This document shows, one piece after another, positions 21,224 through 30,256 of a DNA stretch of 36,162 nucleotides (position 1 is its first letter; each line of letters begins with the position of its first letter). The stretch is from positions 1 to 36,162 of the forward strand of contig CADCII010000016.1 in the NCBI GenBank assembly GCA_902801515.1. The letters run 5' to 3'. The translations under genes were made by a program, and so were the position numbers. This stretch comes from an uncultured Lachnospiraceae bacterium. GTDB lineage: Bacteria; Bacillota; Clostridia; Lachnospirales; Lachnospiraceae. The notes beneath the pieces are model-generated. The model was not told the origin of the DNA. It worked only from the letters and a program-made list of their open reading frames with translations, and did no database searches.

Positions 21224-22510
21224 ATGGCTAATGAGAAAAACAAACATGGAATACAGTGGGTCATTATAGGGATTATTCTGCTGCTGACATTCAGTCAGAA
21301 GAGTTTTGCTGCGGGATTTGATATCTCCGGAGAGTGGACAAACTGCGGAACAACAGCGTATGGACAATGTACACCGGGCAAGACGGTCAACTTTCAGGAT
21401 GGAAAATGTGATCTGAACACATCTTCTGACAGTTACACCCTGGAATCAGGCAAGGCTGGTGATTACACGCTTACGATATCTAATTTCCTGAACGCTTCGA
21501 TAATACTGTCTGTTAAAGTCCTGGACACTGACAATATAGAATTGACTACGCAGGATGGAATCGTTGTGAGCCTGATGCGGAATGGGAGTGGCGCTGCAAA
21601 GGTTGTTTCAAGCAATACCCCGGCAGAAGAAAGCAAGGAAGCGGGGAATAATGGAACTAAAGAAGGCGTCCGGGAAAACAGTTCAGATGTTCCTGCACCA
21701 GTTCAGAGCCCCATACAGGAAGAAACAAGCCTTCCTGAGATGCAGCAGGAGACTGAGCCGGCGCCTTCAGCTCCTCAACCGGAAGGACCAGTAACTCTGC
21801 GGGTTGCAGATCCGGTGGAAAGGTTTAATGAGACCGGAGTTCAGAATGTGGTCAGTTCATTGCCGGATCCGGAATTTCTGTCATTTCCCGGTAAGGATGA
21901 AAAGGCGTTTTACCAGGTTTTGGATGATATGGTGCATCTGTATTCTCTGGGCTTTTCTTACTACGTTGATACTGCAGGTTCAATTCCGGAGTACTCTTAT
22001 CTGACAGGGGTACAGTGGGCTTTGTTTGATGATCTCTCAGGAAACGATGATCCGGAATTTGCAATTCTGTACCGGACTTCCGGTACAGATGGATATTATG
22101 TGCTTGATATATATGATTATCATACAGACGGTCCTGCGTTGATGTATTCCAGGGCACTGGCACCGGGATTTCTCCCCGGATATGTATCTTATGAAGGGTA
22201 TCTGTGTTTATTCGTTCAGGAACTAAGCGGAGATTATAAACTTCTCACGATACGGGACGGAGCAATATCTGAATTACACAGTGCAACGACGGATGGGAAG
22301 ACATGTCTTGTGGACGGCTATACAGTTTCTCAGGATGTCTATCTGAAAACATGTAATACCTGGATCAGTTTGCCAAGAGAGAATTCACAGGAGATCAAGG
22401 TCCTTGCGATCACAGACTCAGCGATAGGGTATGAGGAACGGGATATTTATATCAACCAGGATGTGATCGAAACGATTGAGAAACTGACAGGTATAGAGGA
22501 AACAGAGTAG
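21224..22510 (+). CDS. Exported two-domain protein of unknown function
   Basis: 428 residues from ATG 21224, with GGAGG upstream. Residues 1-29 form a signal peptide (IQWVIIGIILLLTF, cleavage after SFA-A). Residues 30-130 look like a small beta-barrel/lipocalin-like fold (DISGEWTNCGTTAYGQC, YTLTISNFLNASIILSVKVL). A Pro/Glu/Ser-rich linker (about 135-190) leads to an alpha/beta domain (about 195-428) with ALFDDLSGNDDPEFAILYRT and repeated Tyr/Asp-rich strands, a pattern seen in domains that read out scalar 'value' proteins. No catalytic motif was recognised. It opens a run of five exported proteins. Confidence 0.75.
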   Translation: MANEKNKHGIQWVIIGIILLLTFSQKSFAAGFDISGEWTNCGTTAYGQCTPGKTVNFQDGKCDLNTSSDSYTLESGKAGDYTLTISNFLNASIILSVKVLDTDNIELTTQDGIVVSLMRNGSGAAKVVSSNTPAEESKEAGNNGTKEGVRENSSDVPAPVQSPIQEETSLPEMQQETEPAPSAPQPEGPVTLRVADPVERFNETGVQNVVSSLPDPEFLSFPGKDEKAFYQVLDDMVHLYSLGFSYYVDTAGSIPEYSYLTGVQWALFDDLSGNDDPEFAILYRTSGTDGYYVLDIYDYHTDGPALMYSRALAPGFLPGYVSYEGYLCLFVQELSGDYKLLTIRDGAISELHSATTDGKTCLVDGYTVSQDVYLKTCNTWISLPRENSQEIKVLAITDSAIGYEERDIYINQDVIETIEKLTGIEETE

Positions 22511-22576
22511 CATTTTTATGACGAAGAAGATTTCTGTTTGCTTCAATTTCAGAATAAGAGGAACTAAGGAGGCCTT

Positions 22577-24388
22577 ATGAGATATTCTAGATTATTTGGA
22601 ATGGTGACTGCGATAGGTTTGTCCGCCTGTATAATGACTTCTGCCCTTGCCGGGGAACCGGAACAGACGCTGGTCGAAATCGGATCAGAAGAGGAGTTAG
22701 CGGGAAACGAAGAAACGGTTGTCGAATCTGAGAAAGCAACGATAGTTTCCATAGAGACTGAAGAGGCAGCCGAGAATATCGGGAATTCAGATGAAACGGA
22801 AGAACCGGATGTCTGGAATGAGAAAATAGCATCGGAACCACAGAAATCTGGAGATTATTCTTATATTCTGCTGGATGATGGAAGCGCAAAGATTGTGGAA
22901 TATAACGGGTCAGATACGGATCTGGTCATCCCCGATGATGTTGACGGTCATTCTGTTTCCTCCATCGCTGAGGACGCGTTATTGTTCGGTAATAATATCC
23001 GTTCTGTATCTATACCGGACAGCCTGGTGAGTGTTGATGGAAATCCATTTAAGTACTGTATGTCTCTTTCACAGTTTTCCGTTTCCTCAACTCAGCCTGC
23101 ATTTGCCGTGATAGAAAATGTATTGTTTGAGATGGCGGACAAAAAGCTTGTTGCTTATCCGGCAGGCAGCACAGCTGATACTTATGTAGTACCTGATGGA
23201 ATTGAGAAGATAGGAGAAACTGCATTTTCTGTATGCGGGTCTCTGACGAGCGTCACATTGCCGGAGTCTATTATTGAGATTGGAGACTATGCATTCAATG
23301 GCTGTTATACCCTGTCACAGATCACAATTCCCGGAAGTACTGCAGTAATCGGGGCAAATCCTTTTGCAGCATGTGCGTCACTCAAATCAATTCAGGTATC
23401 GCCGGAAAACGAATACTATGCTAACCATGAGGGTGTACTGTTTAACAAGCAGGATCTGATGCTTGTCGCTTATCCGTGTGCGCATGGAGTATCAGAAGAA
23501 GATGTGATTGACATTTCCTTAGGGGATCAGCTTGCTGATACGGAATATGAAGTTCCGAGCGGCATTGTTCATATCGGTGACGGAGCTTTTTATGGGTGCA
23601 CTGATCTGGTCACCGTCACACTTCCGGATACCATCGTATCGATTGGGGAGGCTGCTTTCTTCCAGTGTGAAAATCTTAAAACACTTGATATCCCGGAAAA
23701 GGTATCTGAGATAGGCGCATCGGCTTTTAGCGGCTGCAGCAGTCTTTCCAGCATCAATCTGCCGGAGAATATGACAGTGATCAAAGACAACCTTTTTTCT
23801 TATTGTTCTTCCCTGAAGAAAATTGAATTGAATCCCAAAATCACATCAATAGGAAAATGTGCTTTCTTCTACTGTGAAAAGATGGAGGGGATAGATCTGC
23901 CGGAAAGTCTTACGGAACTTGGAGAGGAGGCTTTCGGATATTGTTCAAAGATTAAGACCGCTGCCATTCCCAATCATCTCGAAATAATAGAGGACAGTAC
24001 TTTTACGGGATGTACTTCATTGTCAGATCTTTCTCTTCCTGATAAATTGCAGTCAATCGGAGACCGGGCGTTTTACGGGTGTACTTCACTTGGCGAGGTT
24101 GCCATTCCAGAGAACTTGAAGCATATAGGAGAAGAAGCTTTTGCGGAGTGTTCACCGTCAGCATCTTTCCTGATCGTACGCGGCAGTTCTGCCAGAGATT
24201 ATTTTGTCAACAGCGGACTGCAGTATTCTTACACAGATGCTATGGACTGGCTGACGAATGCAAACAAAGGGCAGGAGGAAGTGCCTGAAGAACAGGCCGG
24301 AGTTGAAACAGAAGAGCAAACAGAACAGGATGAGACAGAGACGGAATCAGAGACAGAATTTGATGAGCTCGCCTGGTTGAACTCCTGA
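22577..24388 (+). CDS. BspA-like leucine-rich-repeat exported protein (1 of 3)
   Basis: 603 residues from ATG 22577, with AAGGAGG upstream. A signal peptide covers about 1-26 (TAIGLSACIMTSALAGE). An acidic Glu/Thr linker follows to about 90. The cap domain YSYILLDDGSAKIVEYNG then leads into many 23-residue LRR_5 repeats of the form IGDYAFNGCYTLSQITIPGS to about 545. The C-terminus has a shared motif (YSYTDAMDWL) and then an extra Glu/Thr-rich tail ending ELAWLNS. BspA proteins are surface or secreted adhesins that bind host proteins; binding here is not shown. No sortase motif or repeat anchor is visible. Confidence 0.88.
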   Translation: MRYSRLFGMVTAIGLSACIMTSALAGEPEQTLVEIGSEEELAGNEETVVESEKATIVSIETEEAAENIGNSDETEEPDVWNEKIASEPQKSGDYSYILLDDGSAKIVEYNGSDTDLVIPDDVDGHSVSSIAEDALLFGNNIRSVSIPDSLVSVDGNPFKYCMSLSQFSVSSTQPAFAVIENVLFEMADKKLVAYPAGSTADTYVVPDGIEKIGETAFSVCGSLTSVTLPESIIEIGDYAFNGCYTLSQITIPGSTAVIGANPFAACASLKSIQVSPENEYYANHEGVLFNKQDLMLVAYPCAHGVSEEDVIDISLGDQLADTEYEVPSGIVHIGDGAFYGCTDLVTVTLPDTIVSIGEAAFFQCENLKTLDIPEKVSEIGASAFSGCSSLSSINLPENMTVIKDNLFSYCSSLKKIELNPKITSIGKCAFFYCEKMEGIDLPESLTELGEEAFGYCSKIKTAAIPNHLEIIEDSTFTGCTSLSDLSLPDKLQSIGDRAFYGCTSLGEVAIPENLKHIGEEAFAECSPSASFLIVRGSSARDYFVNSGLQYSYTDAMDWLTNANKGQEEVPEEQAGVETEEQTEQDETETESETEFDELAWLNS

Positions 24389-24405
24389 TTAGGAAAGGAA
24401 AAGCC

Positions 24406-26769
24406 ATGAAAAGAAGAATAGCATATCTGATACTCCTGGGAGCAATGCTGATCCTTTCGATTCTCTGCGTTGCAGTTGTATACGGGACTGAGGGCATATA
24501 TGTTGAGGCAGACACAGAGACGCAAACGGAAGTGGAGACGGAAGCAGAGATCAATGAAATGACAGAGGCTGCTCCTGAAGACAACTTTACATATCTTGTT
24601 GATGACGATGGAAACGCCCGAATAGTCGGTTGCAGCGGGGCTTCATCTGAAGTTTCTATACCTGCTGAAATTGACGGGCATCCGGTCACAACCATCGGAG
24701 AGAATGCATTTTTATATTGCTATAATGTGAAGAAGATTCGGATCCCTTCTTCCGTTACTGTGATTGAAGCAAATCCATTCATTGGATGTGAGGAACTGAC
24801 TGAATTTGAAGTGGATAAAGAGCAGGAGAACTTTGCCGCCATTAATGGAGCTTTGTTTGAGAAGAGCAGCAGGTCTCTGATTGCCTGCCCGGGTGGCTTC
24901 TCCGGAACGTTCGAAGTTCCTGAAGGGATTCTGTCTATTGGAGATTCTGCTTTTGAGGAGTGTGCGCTTCTGGAGGAAGTCCTGATTCCGAATACGGTTA
25001 CATCAATTGGGAAAGGGGCTTTTTCATCCTGCGCTGCATTAGCGTCAGTCACAATCCCGGAAAGTGTTGCAACGCTGGGCGAAAGTGCTTTCTACGACTG
25101 TGAAAATCTTTATGAGGTTGATATGCCTGACTCTGCTTCTGCAGCAATAAAAGAAATCAGCGATGGCCTTTTCTATGGGTGTGGCAGTCTGTATTCAATT
25201 GAGCTGCCTCCTTCTGTCACACGGATCGGAGAGGGTGCATTTTCTTACACAGGACTATCCGAACTGATGCTTCCGGATGCGGTCGAAGAGATAGGTGCAT
25301 CAGCATTTTCTAATTGTTACGATCTTTACTCGATTGTAATTCCTAGTCATGTAAAGAAAATCGGTCCCCATGCATTCGAGGGATGTCAGAGTGTTGAAGA
25401 AATTACCATGGAAGAAGGTATTGCTGAGATCGGGGATTATGCTTTCAAGGAAACAGCTATTTACGAAGTGTCAATACCTCTGTCGGTGAAGACAATCGGG
25501 AATAATCCTTTCGCACTCTGCGGGAATCTTACGGAGATTTCCACCTCTGTCGAGCAGCGTTTATTCTCAGTAGTAGATAATGCCTTATATGATACAGAAT
25601 CCAAAAAACTGGTTAGCTACTGTGCTGGCATATATGACGAAGACATAGTAGTACCTGAGGGAGTTGAGAGTATTGGTGCTTCTGCGTTTAATTCCATGGA
25701 ACAGATAACTTCTGTTGATCTTCCGTCCACTCTGAAAGTGATTGAAGATGAAGTGTTTGCATATTGTACACAGCTCAGAAGTGTATCATTTACCGGTAAC
25801 GGCCTGACTTCAATTGGAAGTGAAGCTTTCAGGGGATGTTCTTCTCTGGGGGAGATCAGAATACCGAACAGCTGCTCTTTTATTGGTGATTTTTGCTTCG
25901 GTGATTGTACAGATCTATATAGTGTACGTCTCCCACTGTCACTGAATAAAATTACTATGGGACTATTTGAATATTGTGAAAACCTGAGCAGGGCGAATCT
26001 GCCGGAAGTTACTGAGATCGAGGACTGGGCATTCAATGGCTGTGAGAGCTTAAGGACAGTAAATATGCCTGAAACAGTTCATGCGATCGGATTATATGCC
26101 TTCTGTGAATGTCCCATAACGGAAGTGACGATTCCTTCCAGTGTTTCTTACATCAATGCATATGCATTTTCCAGATGTGAATCTCTGAGCAAAGTAACTC
26201 TTCCGGAACAATTGAAAATGATCTGTGAAGGGGCTTTCTCAGACTGCTCTTCATTGAGCGAGATCATCATTCCGGAAGGGGCTGTTGCTATAGAGGACTA
26301 TGCTTTTTCAGGATGCGGGAGCCTTCATTCTGTCAGTGCTCCTGATTCCATGAAGTACATCGGATCACTCGTATTCGAAGACTGTAATGAGCTTTATCAT
26401 ATGAATCTGTCGGATTCAATTACTTCCCCCGTTCAGTTTACAGAGGAGGAACTGTTGATTCTGAAAGGATTATATGATCCGTATTCTCCAGACGCAGGTG
26501 AGACGGAAGCCGGGGATGAGACGGAAGCGGAAGCTGAGACAGAATCCGAGCAGAGAATGGAAGATATGATTGACGTGGCAGGAGATCAGCCGGTTTATGA
26601 TGAGTTTGATGAAAGTATTCTGGAAGGTCCCGGTATTCAAGAAGATACTTTTAAAGGCTGCGAAGATTTGACACTTACAGTAGGCGAGGAATCATATGGA
26701 AAACAATATGCCATTACGCATGGGTTCGATTACAACTATCCTGATTCCAATGATTGGTTAAATATGTGA
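24406..26769 (+). CDS. BspA-like leucine-rich-repeat exported protein (2 of 3)
   Basis: 787 residues from ATG 24406, 17 bases after the previous gene. The signal sequence is MKRRIAYLILLGAMLILSIL, ending about residue 28. An acidic Thr/Glu stretch precedes the same cap (FTYLVDDDGNARIVGCSGAS). LRR_5 units such as IGDSAFEECALLEEVLIPNT run to about 675. A Glu/Thr-rich segment (DAGETEAGDETEAEAETESE) interrupts before a last repeat-like piece and the terminal motif FDYNYPDSNDWLNM. It is the largest of the three paralogues, probably by repeat expansion, and has the same likely role at the cell surface. Confidence 0.88.
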   Translation: MKRRIAYLILLGAMLILSILCVAVVYGTEGIYVEADTETQTEVETEAEINEMTEAAPEDNFTYLVDDDGNARIVGCSGASSEVSIPAEIDGHPVTTIGENAFLYCYNVKKIRIPSSVTVIEANPFIGCEELTEFEVDKEQENFAAINGALFEKSSRSLIACPGGFSGTFEVPEGILSIGDSAFEECALLEEVLIPNTVTSIGKGAFSSCAALASVTIPESVATLGESAFYDCENLYEVDMPDSASAAIKEISDGLFYGCGSLYSIELPPSVTRIGEGAFSYTGLSELMLPDAVEEIGASAFSNCYDLYSIVIPSHVKKIGPHAFEGCQSVEEITMEEGIAEIGDYAFKETAIYEVSIPLSVKTIGNNPFALCGNLTEISTSVEQRLFSVVDNALYDTESKKLVSYCAGIYDEDIVVPEGVESIGASAFNSMEQITSVDLPSTLKVIEDEVFAYCTQLRSVSFTGNGLTSIGSEAFRGCSSLGEIRIPNSCSFIGDFCFGDCTDLYSVRLPLSLNKITMGLFEYCENLSRANLPEVTEIEDWAFNGCESLRTVNMPETVHAIGLYAFCECPITEVTIPSSVSYINAYAFSRCESLSKVTLPEQLKMICEGAFSDCSSLSEIIIPEGAVAIEDYAFSGCGSLHSVSAPDSMKYIGSLVFEDCNELYHMNLSDSITSPVQFTEEELLILKGLYDPYSPDAGETEAGDETEAEAETESEQRMEDMIDVAGDQPVYDEFDESILEGPGIQEDTFKGCEDLTLTVGEESYGKQYAITHGFDYNYPDSNDWLNM

Positions 26770-26779
26770 GGATATCAAC

Positions 26780-28288
26780 ATGAGAAGAAAACCATTTTGC
26801 GAAGTTCTGGCTGCCGCCATTGTCCTTGGCCTGAGCGGCGTGGCCTGTGTCCATGTACGTGCAGAAGAAAACAGCATTGCGGCCGGATGGGAATACACCT
26901 ATAAGGTTCTTGAAGATGATACAGCCCAGATCACCGGTGCTGCATACAGGGAAGATGAGGACTATTCGGAAAGTGACGAATCACAGCTTTATTCAATAGA
27001 GATTCCTGAGGAGATCGACTCTCACACTGTTACAGGAATCGCAAAGGAAGCATTTCGTTATTATGACTCCGTTACAGACGTAAGTATACCTGCAAGCGTT
27101 AAATCGATTGGCGAGAGGGCATTTGAAAGCTGCAGTGACATCTCGACTCTTAAGATTGCTGATGGGGTAGAAACGATAGGCAAGCATGCGTTTGCATATT
27201 GCGATGGTTTGAGTTCAGTTCAATTGCCGGACAGTGTTGTGAAGATTGAGGGAAATGCGTTCGAGCACTGTGAAGGTCTGACGGATTTTTATGTGACACC
27301 GGATCATCCTGTCTATGCAGTACTGGATGGCGTGCTGTACGAGAAAGATGGGAAGAAGCTTTGCATTTATCCGTACGGAAGAAGCGAATCCACTTATAAA
27401 ATACCGGAAGATGTGCAGGAAATCGGCAGCTATGCTTTTTCCGGATGTGATGATCTTAATTCAATTGAACTATCTTCCACAGTGAAGAAAATCGGATCAG
27501 GAGCTTTTGCCGGCTGTAGTTCTCTGACTGAATTTACGATTCCGGATTCCGTTGAGGAGATAGGCAGCAATCCGTTCCGCAACTGTACATCACTGAAGAA
27601 GTTCCATGTTTCACCGGATCAGCCGAAATTCATCGATATTGATGAGGTGCTTTTCGATAAGACAAAGAGTTTATTAATCGCTTTTCCTTACAATTACAGA
27701 TCCAATCAATATGAAATACCGGAAGGAGTAAAGGAAATTGGCGCATATGCGTTTGAGGGCTGCAATAATATCAATAAGATAGAGATCGCGTCAACAGTCC
27801 AGGTAGTCGGAGACCATGCATTCGAATATTGTGATTATCTGTCGACACTTGTCTTCCCGGAGGGTCTGATCAGTATCGGAAAGTCAGCGTTCGCCTGGTG
27901 TACAGGATTTGAACGATTTTCAATTCCATCAACGGTACAGACAATCGGAGCGGCGGCATTTGACGAATGCTATAATCTGAAAAGCATAGAAGTGCCATCC
28001 GGTGTGGAAGATATAAGTGAGAATCTTTTCCGCTCATGTTCGTCTCTTTCGACGGTGATCATATCTGATGGAGTGAAAACAATCGGAAAAGATGCGTTCA
28101 GGTATTGTTATGGAATTGATGAGCTTGAGATTCCAGATAGTGTAAAAGAGATTGATGAAGATGCTTTTGAAGATTGCAACGCTTCCATGATGCTGATTGT
28201 CGGACGCAAATCGATAGCAAGAGAATACGCAAGAGAGCACGATATATTATATACATACACAGATGCGGACAGCTGGCTGCATAAATAA
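26780..28288 (+). CDS. BspA-like leucine-rich-repeat exported protein (3 of 3)
   Basis: 502 residues from ATG 26780, ten bases after the previous gene. The signal peptide runs to about residue 28 (LAAAIVLGLSGVACVHVRAE). The cap YTYKVLEDDTAQITGAAY leads directly into LRR_5 repeats (IGERAFESCSDISTLKIADG and similar) to about 465. The end, ILYTYTDADSWLHK, matches the ends of the other two. It lacks the Glu/Thr-rich linkers of its neighbours, so it is the most compact form. Confidence 0.88.
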   Translation: MRRKPFCEVLAAAIVLGLSGVACVHVRAEENSIAAGWEYTYKVLEDDTAQITGAAYREDEDYSESDESQLYSIEIPEEIDSHTVTGIAKEAFRYYDSVTDVSIPASVKSIGERAFESCSDISTLKIADGVETIGKHAFAYCDGLSSVQLPDSVVKIEGNAFEHCEGLTDFYVTPDHPVYAVLDGVLYEKDGKKLCIYPYGRSESTYKIPEDVQEIGSYAFSGCDDLNSIELSSTVKKIGSGAFAGCSSLTEFTIPDSVEEIGSNPFRNCTSLKKFHVSPDQPKFIDIDEVLFDKTKSLLIAFPYNYRSNQYEIPEGVKEIGAYAFEGCNNINKIEIASTVQVVGDHAFEYCDYLSTLVFPEGLISIGKSAFAWCTGFERFSIPSTVQTIGAAAFDECYNLKSIEVPSGVEDISENLFRSCSSLSTVIISDGVKTIGKDAFRYCYGIDELEIPDSVKEIDEDAFEDCNASMMLIVGRKSIAREYAREHDILYTYTDADSWLHK

Positions 28289-28337
28289 TGAACCTTTTCT
28301 AAAGCAGTTTAATAAATTAATATAGGAGGAATGAGAA

Positions 28338-29666
28338 ATGCGAAGGCATTACACAGTTGCACTATGGATCGTGATGTCTCTCATAGTCAGCATTGTAAAT
28401 CAGGCTTTTGCTGCAGATCTTGACAACATGTCAACGGATGACATGATAACCTATATACGTCAGCTGGAGTCTGAAAATAACGATCTGAAAGCACAGTTGG
28501 GTGCTGCCGGAACCAATCCTTCACTCTCAGAGTCTCAATCCGGTACAGTGGCTTCAACAGATGTTCAGGCGGCTGATGAGAAGGACGTAGAGTTTAAAAA
28601 ACCGGAAAGCGGTGAGAGTGAGCTGAAAGTAAATACTTTATATCAGGACTCCCTTTCTTCTGGAGAGGATGAAAACTGGTATTTGTTTAATCTCTCCGCC
28701 CCCGGATATATCTATCTGACGTTTGGTCATGATTTGATCGAAGATGACAGTGCTTTCTGGAGAACAACATTCTGTTTTTCAGACAAAACAGAAATAACAT
28801 GGGTTGATCATACTGGCAGAACAACAGAGGATTCCAGTATGGAAATTGGCCTTCCGGCAGGTTCCTACTATATGAAGGTCATCCCAGGGTACAGGTATTC
28901 GGAGAATAACTATACGTTTAGCATTCACTATTCTGCTGCCTCAGATTGGGAATTAGAATTTAATAATGAGATTACACAGGCAAATATCATTCCTGTCAAT
29001 CAGGAAATACACGGAACTTTGCACAATGGAGAGGACGCAGACTGGTATCAGTTTTCCAGGGAAAAAGAGGGCTTTATTAAACTTCATTTTCTCCATGATT
29101 ATATAGAAGACGGCGACAGTTACTGGTTTATAACATTGTATAACCAGGATAAGCAGGAACTGACGTCTTACGATATACCAGGAAACAAGGTGGACTCATG
29201 GACCGGAAGTGTTGGCCTGCCGGCCGGGACCGGTTATATAAAGGTAATTACGCACAGAGATTATTCCGGTGCTGATTACTCCATTATGGTACAGGATACT
29301 CCTTCTGAGGAGTGGGAGAAAGAATTCAATGACAGCTATGATACTGCGACGCCCTATACGTTGGGCAATTACATGAACGGCTCTATTTGCCGCACTAACG
29401 ATAAGGACTGGTATAAAGTTAACATAGAACAATCTGGCTTATTAATTCTGTCTTTCCATAATGAGTATATTGAAAACGGGGCTAACTATTGGAGAGCAGT
29501 AATTTTTGATCCGACAATGAATGAGATGGCATCCTATCATTTCTCCGGAGATGCTGTTGACACGTCAACTGAGCCTATTGAGTTCCCGGCAGGAGATTGC
29601 TACATCAAGGTGGAATGCTCTTCTTATTATTCCAATGCAGATTATAGCTTCAGTCTCCATGGATAG
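28338..29666 (+). CDS. Exported protein with three PPC-like beta-sandwich repeats
   Basis: 442 residues from ATG 28338, with AGGAGGAATG upstream. The signal peptide covers about 1-29 (SLIVSIVNQAFAAD). A short coiled coil (YIRQLESENNDLKAQLG) and a Ser/Thr linker follow. Three tandem units of about 110 residues then contain DENWYLFNLSAPGYIYLTF, DADWYQFSREKEGFIKLHF and DKDWYKVNIEQSGLLILSF. Each ends in GSYYMKV- or GYIKV-like strands and Y-S/A-x-x-(N/D)Y-(S/T). The 'EfN...A...D-W-Y' layout is that of pre-peptidase C-terminal (PPC) domains, which are often accessory or sugar-binding. No protease domain is attached. It is the last intact gene of the island. Confidence 0.8.
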   Translation: MRRHYTVALWIVMSLIVSIVNQAFAADLDNMSTDDMITYIRQLESENNDLKAQLGAAGTNPSLSESQSGTVASTDVQAADEKDVEFKKPESGESELKVNTLYQDSLSSGEDENWYLFNLSAPGYIYLTFGHDLIEDDSAFWRTTFCFSDKTEITWVDHTGRTTEDSSMEIGLPAGSYYMKVIPGYRYSENNYTFSIHYSAASDWELEFNNEITQANIIPVNQEIHGTLHNGEDADWYQFSREKEGFIKLHFLHDYIEDGDSYWFITLYNQDKQELTSYDIPGNKVDSWTGSVGLPAGTGYIKVITHRDYSGADYSIMVQDTPSEEWEKEFNDSYDTATPYTLGNYMNGSICRTNDKDWYKVNIEQSGLLILSFHNEYIENGANYWRAVIFDPTMNEMASYHFSGDAVDTSTEPIEFPAGDCYIKVECSSYYSNADYSFSLHG

Positions 29667-29684
29667 ACACCATGTACAGCTGAC

Positions 29685-29729
29685 ATTCAGGCAGGTTCCG
29701 GACAGGAGCCTGCCTGAATCTTCATTTAA
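29685..29729 (+). terminator. Terminator closing the surface-protein cluster
   Basis: ATTCAGGCAGGTTCC (29685-29699) pairs with GGAGCCTGCCTGAAT (29705-29719), a 15-base stem with one wobble and a five-base loop, followed by CTTCATTTAA. The U-tract is interrupted, but the stem is strong and lies 18 bases after the last stop codon. Confidence 0.6.
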
Positions 29730-29812
29730 TCTTGAAGAGACAGTTTTCGGCATGGTACTAACAGACTAAGGGATGTTTCTGGTTAATGGATGAGTGAGGG
29801 GAGGGTGACAAT

Positions 29813-30170
29813 ATGAGAAACGTGTTTGCAACCACGTCAATTATGATCATAGCTCTCTTGCTATACCTGTATTAACCTGCTATGGATGAATCCGACACAG
29901 ATGTCCAATGCTTTCAATTTCAAGGTTGAAGGGGATGCGGTGACAAATGTTCCGCCACATATAGGATCTACAACCTATGGCAAGGATTTATTGTGTAAAG
30001 TCAGTCTAATGAGCAACAATATTTTTAAGGAGTTATTTACGGATGCAGAAGCAGATACTTTGGATGAAGCGGTCAGTGTCAGCGGACACGGTGATATATA
30101 TGGTTTACATGATACATGTCTGGGATTGATAGTTCTCATGGATATAGTTGAAAAAATAAAAGCGAATTGA
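29813..30170 (+). pseudogene. Broken gene for an exported protein (signal peptide plus displaced remainder)
   Basis: GAGGGGAGGGTG is a strong ribosome binding site for ATG 29813, which encodes MRNVFATTSIMIIALLLYLY, a signal-peptide-like start, and then hits TAA after 20 codons. A second frame, open from about 29853 to a stop at 30168-30170, carries about 94 residues after ATG 29886 (starting MNPTQMSNAFNFKVEGD), with no binding site of its own. A single frameshift before the stop would join them into one protein of about 115 residues. The body has no recognised domain. The alternative is a real small gene starting at 29886. Confidence 0.45.
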
Positions 30171-30256
30171 AATCTGAAGGATATACCATCATGGACAATT
30201 TGACTATATCAAACTGCAAAGAATGAAGCTATGAAGATATTAAGGGGGAAGGCGAA

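Larger units (their letters stand above)
29667..30256. other. Region after the island: terminator and a decayed gene
   Basis: 590 bases without an intact gene. It holds a strong hairpin (29685-29719), a signal-peptide start followed by an early stop and a displaced open frame (29813-30170), and about 85 AT-rich bases before sbcD in which no clear promoter was found. Confidence 0.5.

Noticed and set aside
29521-29769. 82-residue plus-strand frame
   Set aside because: Overlaps the end of the PPC-like gene in another phase and crosses its terminator hairpin.
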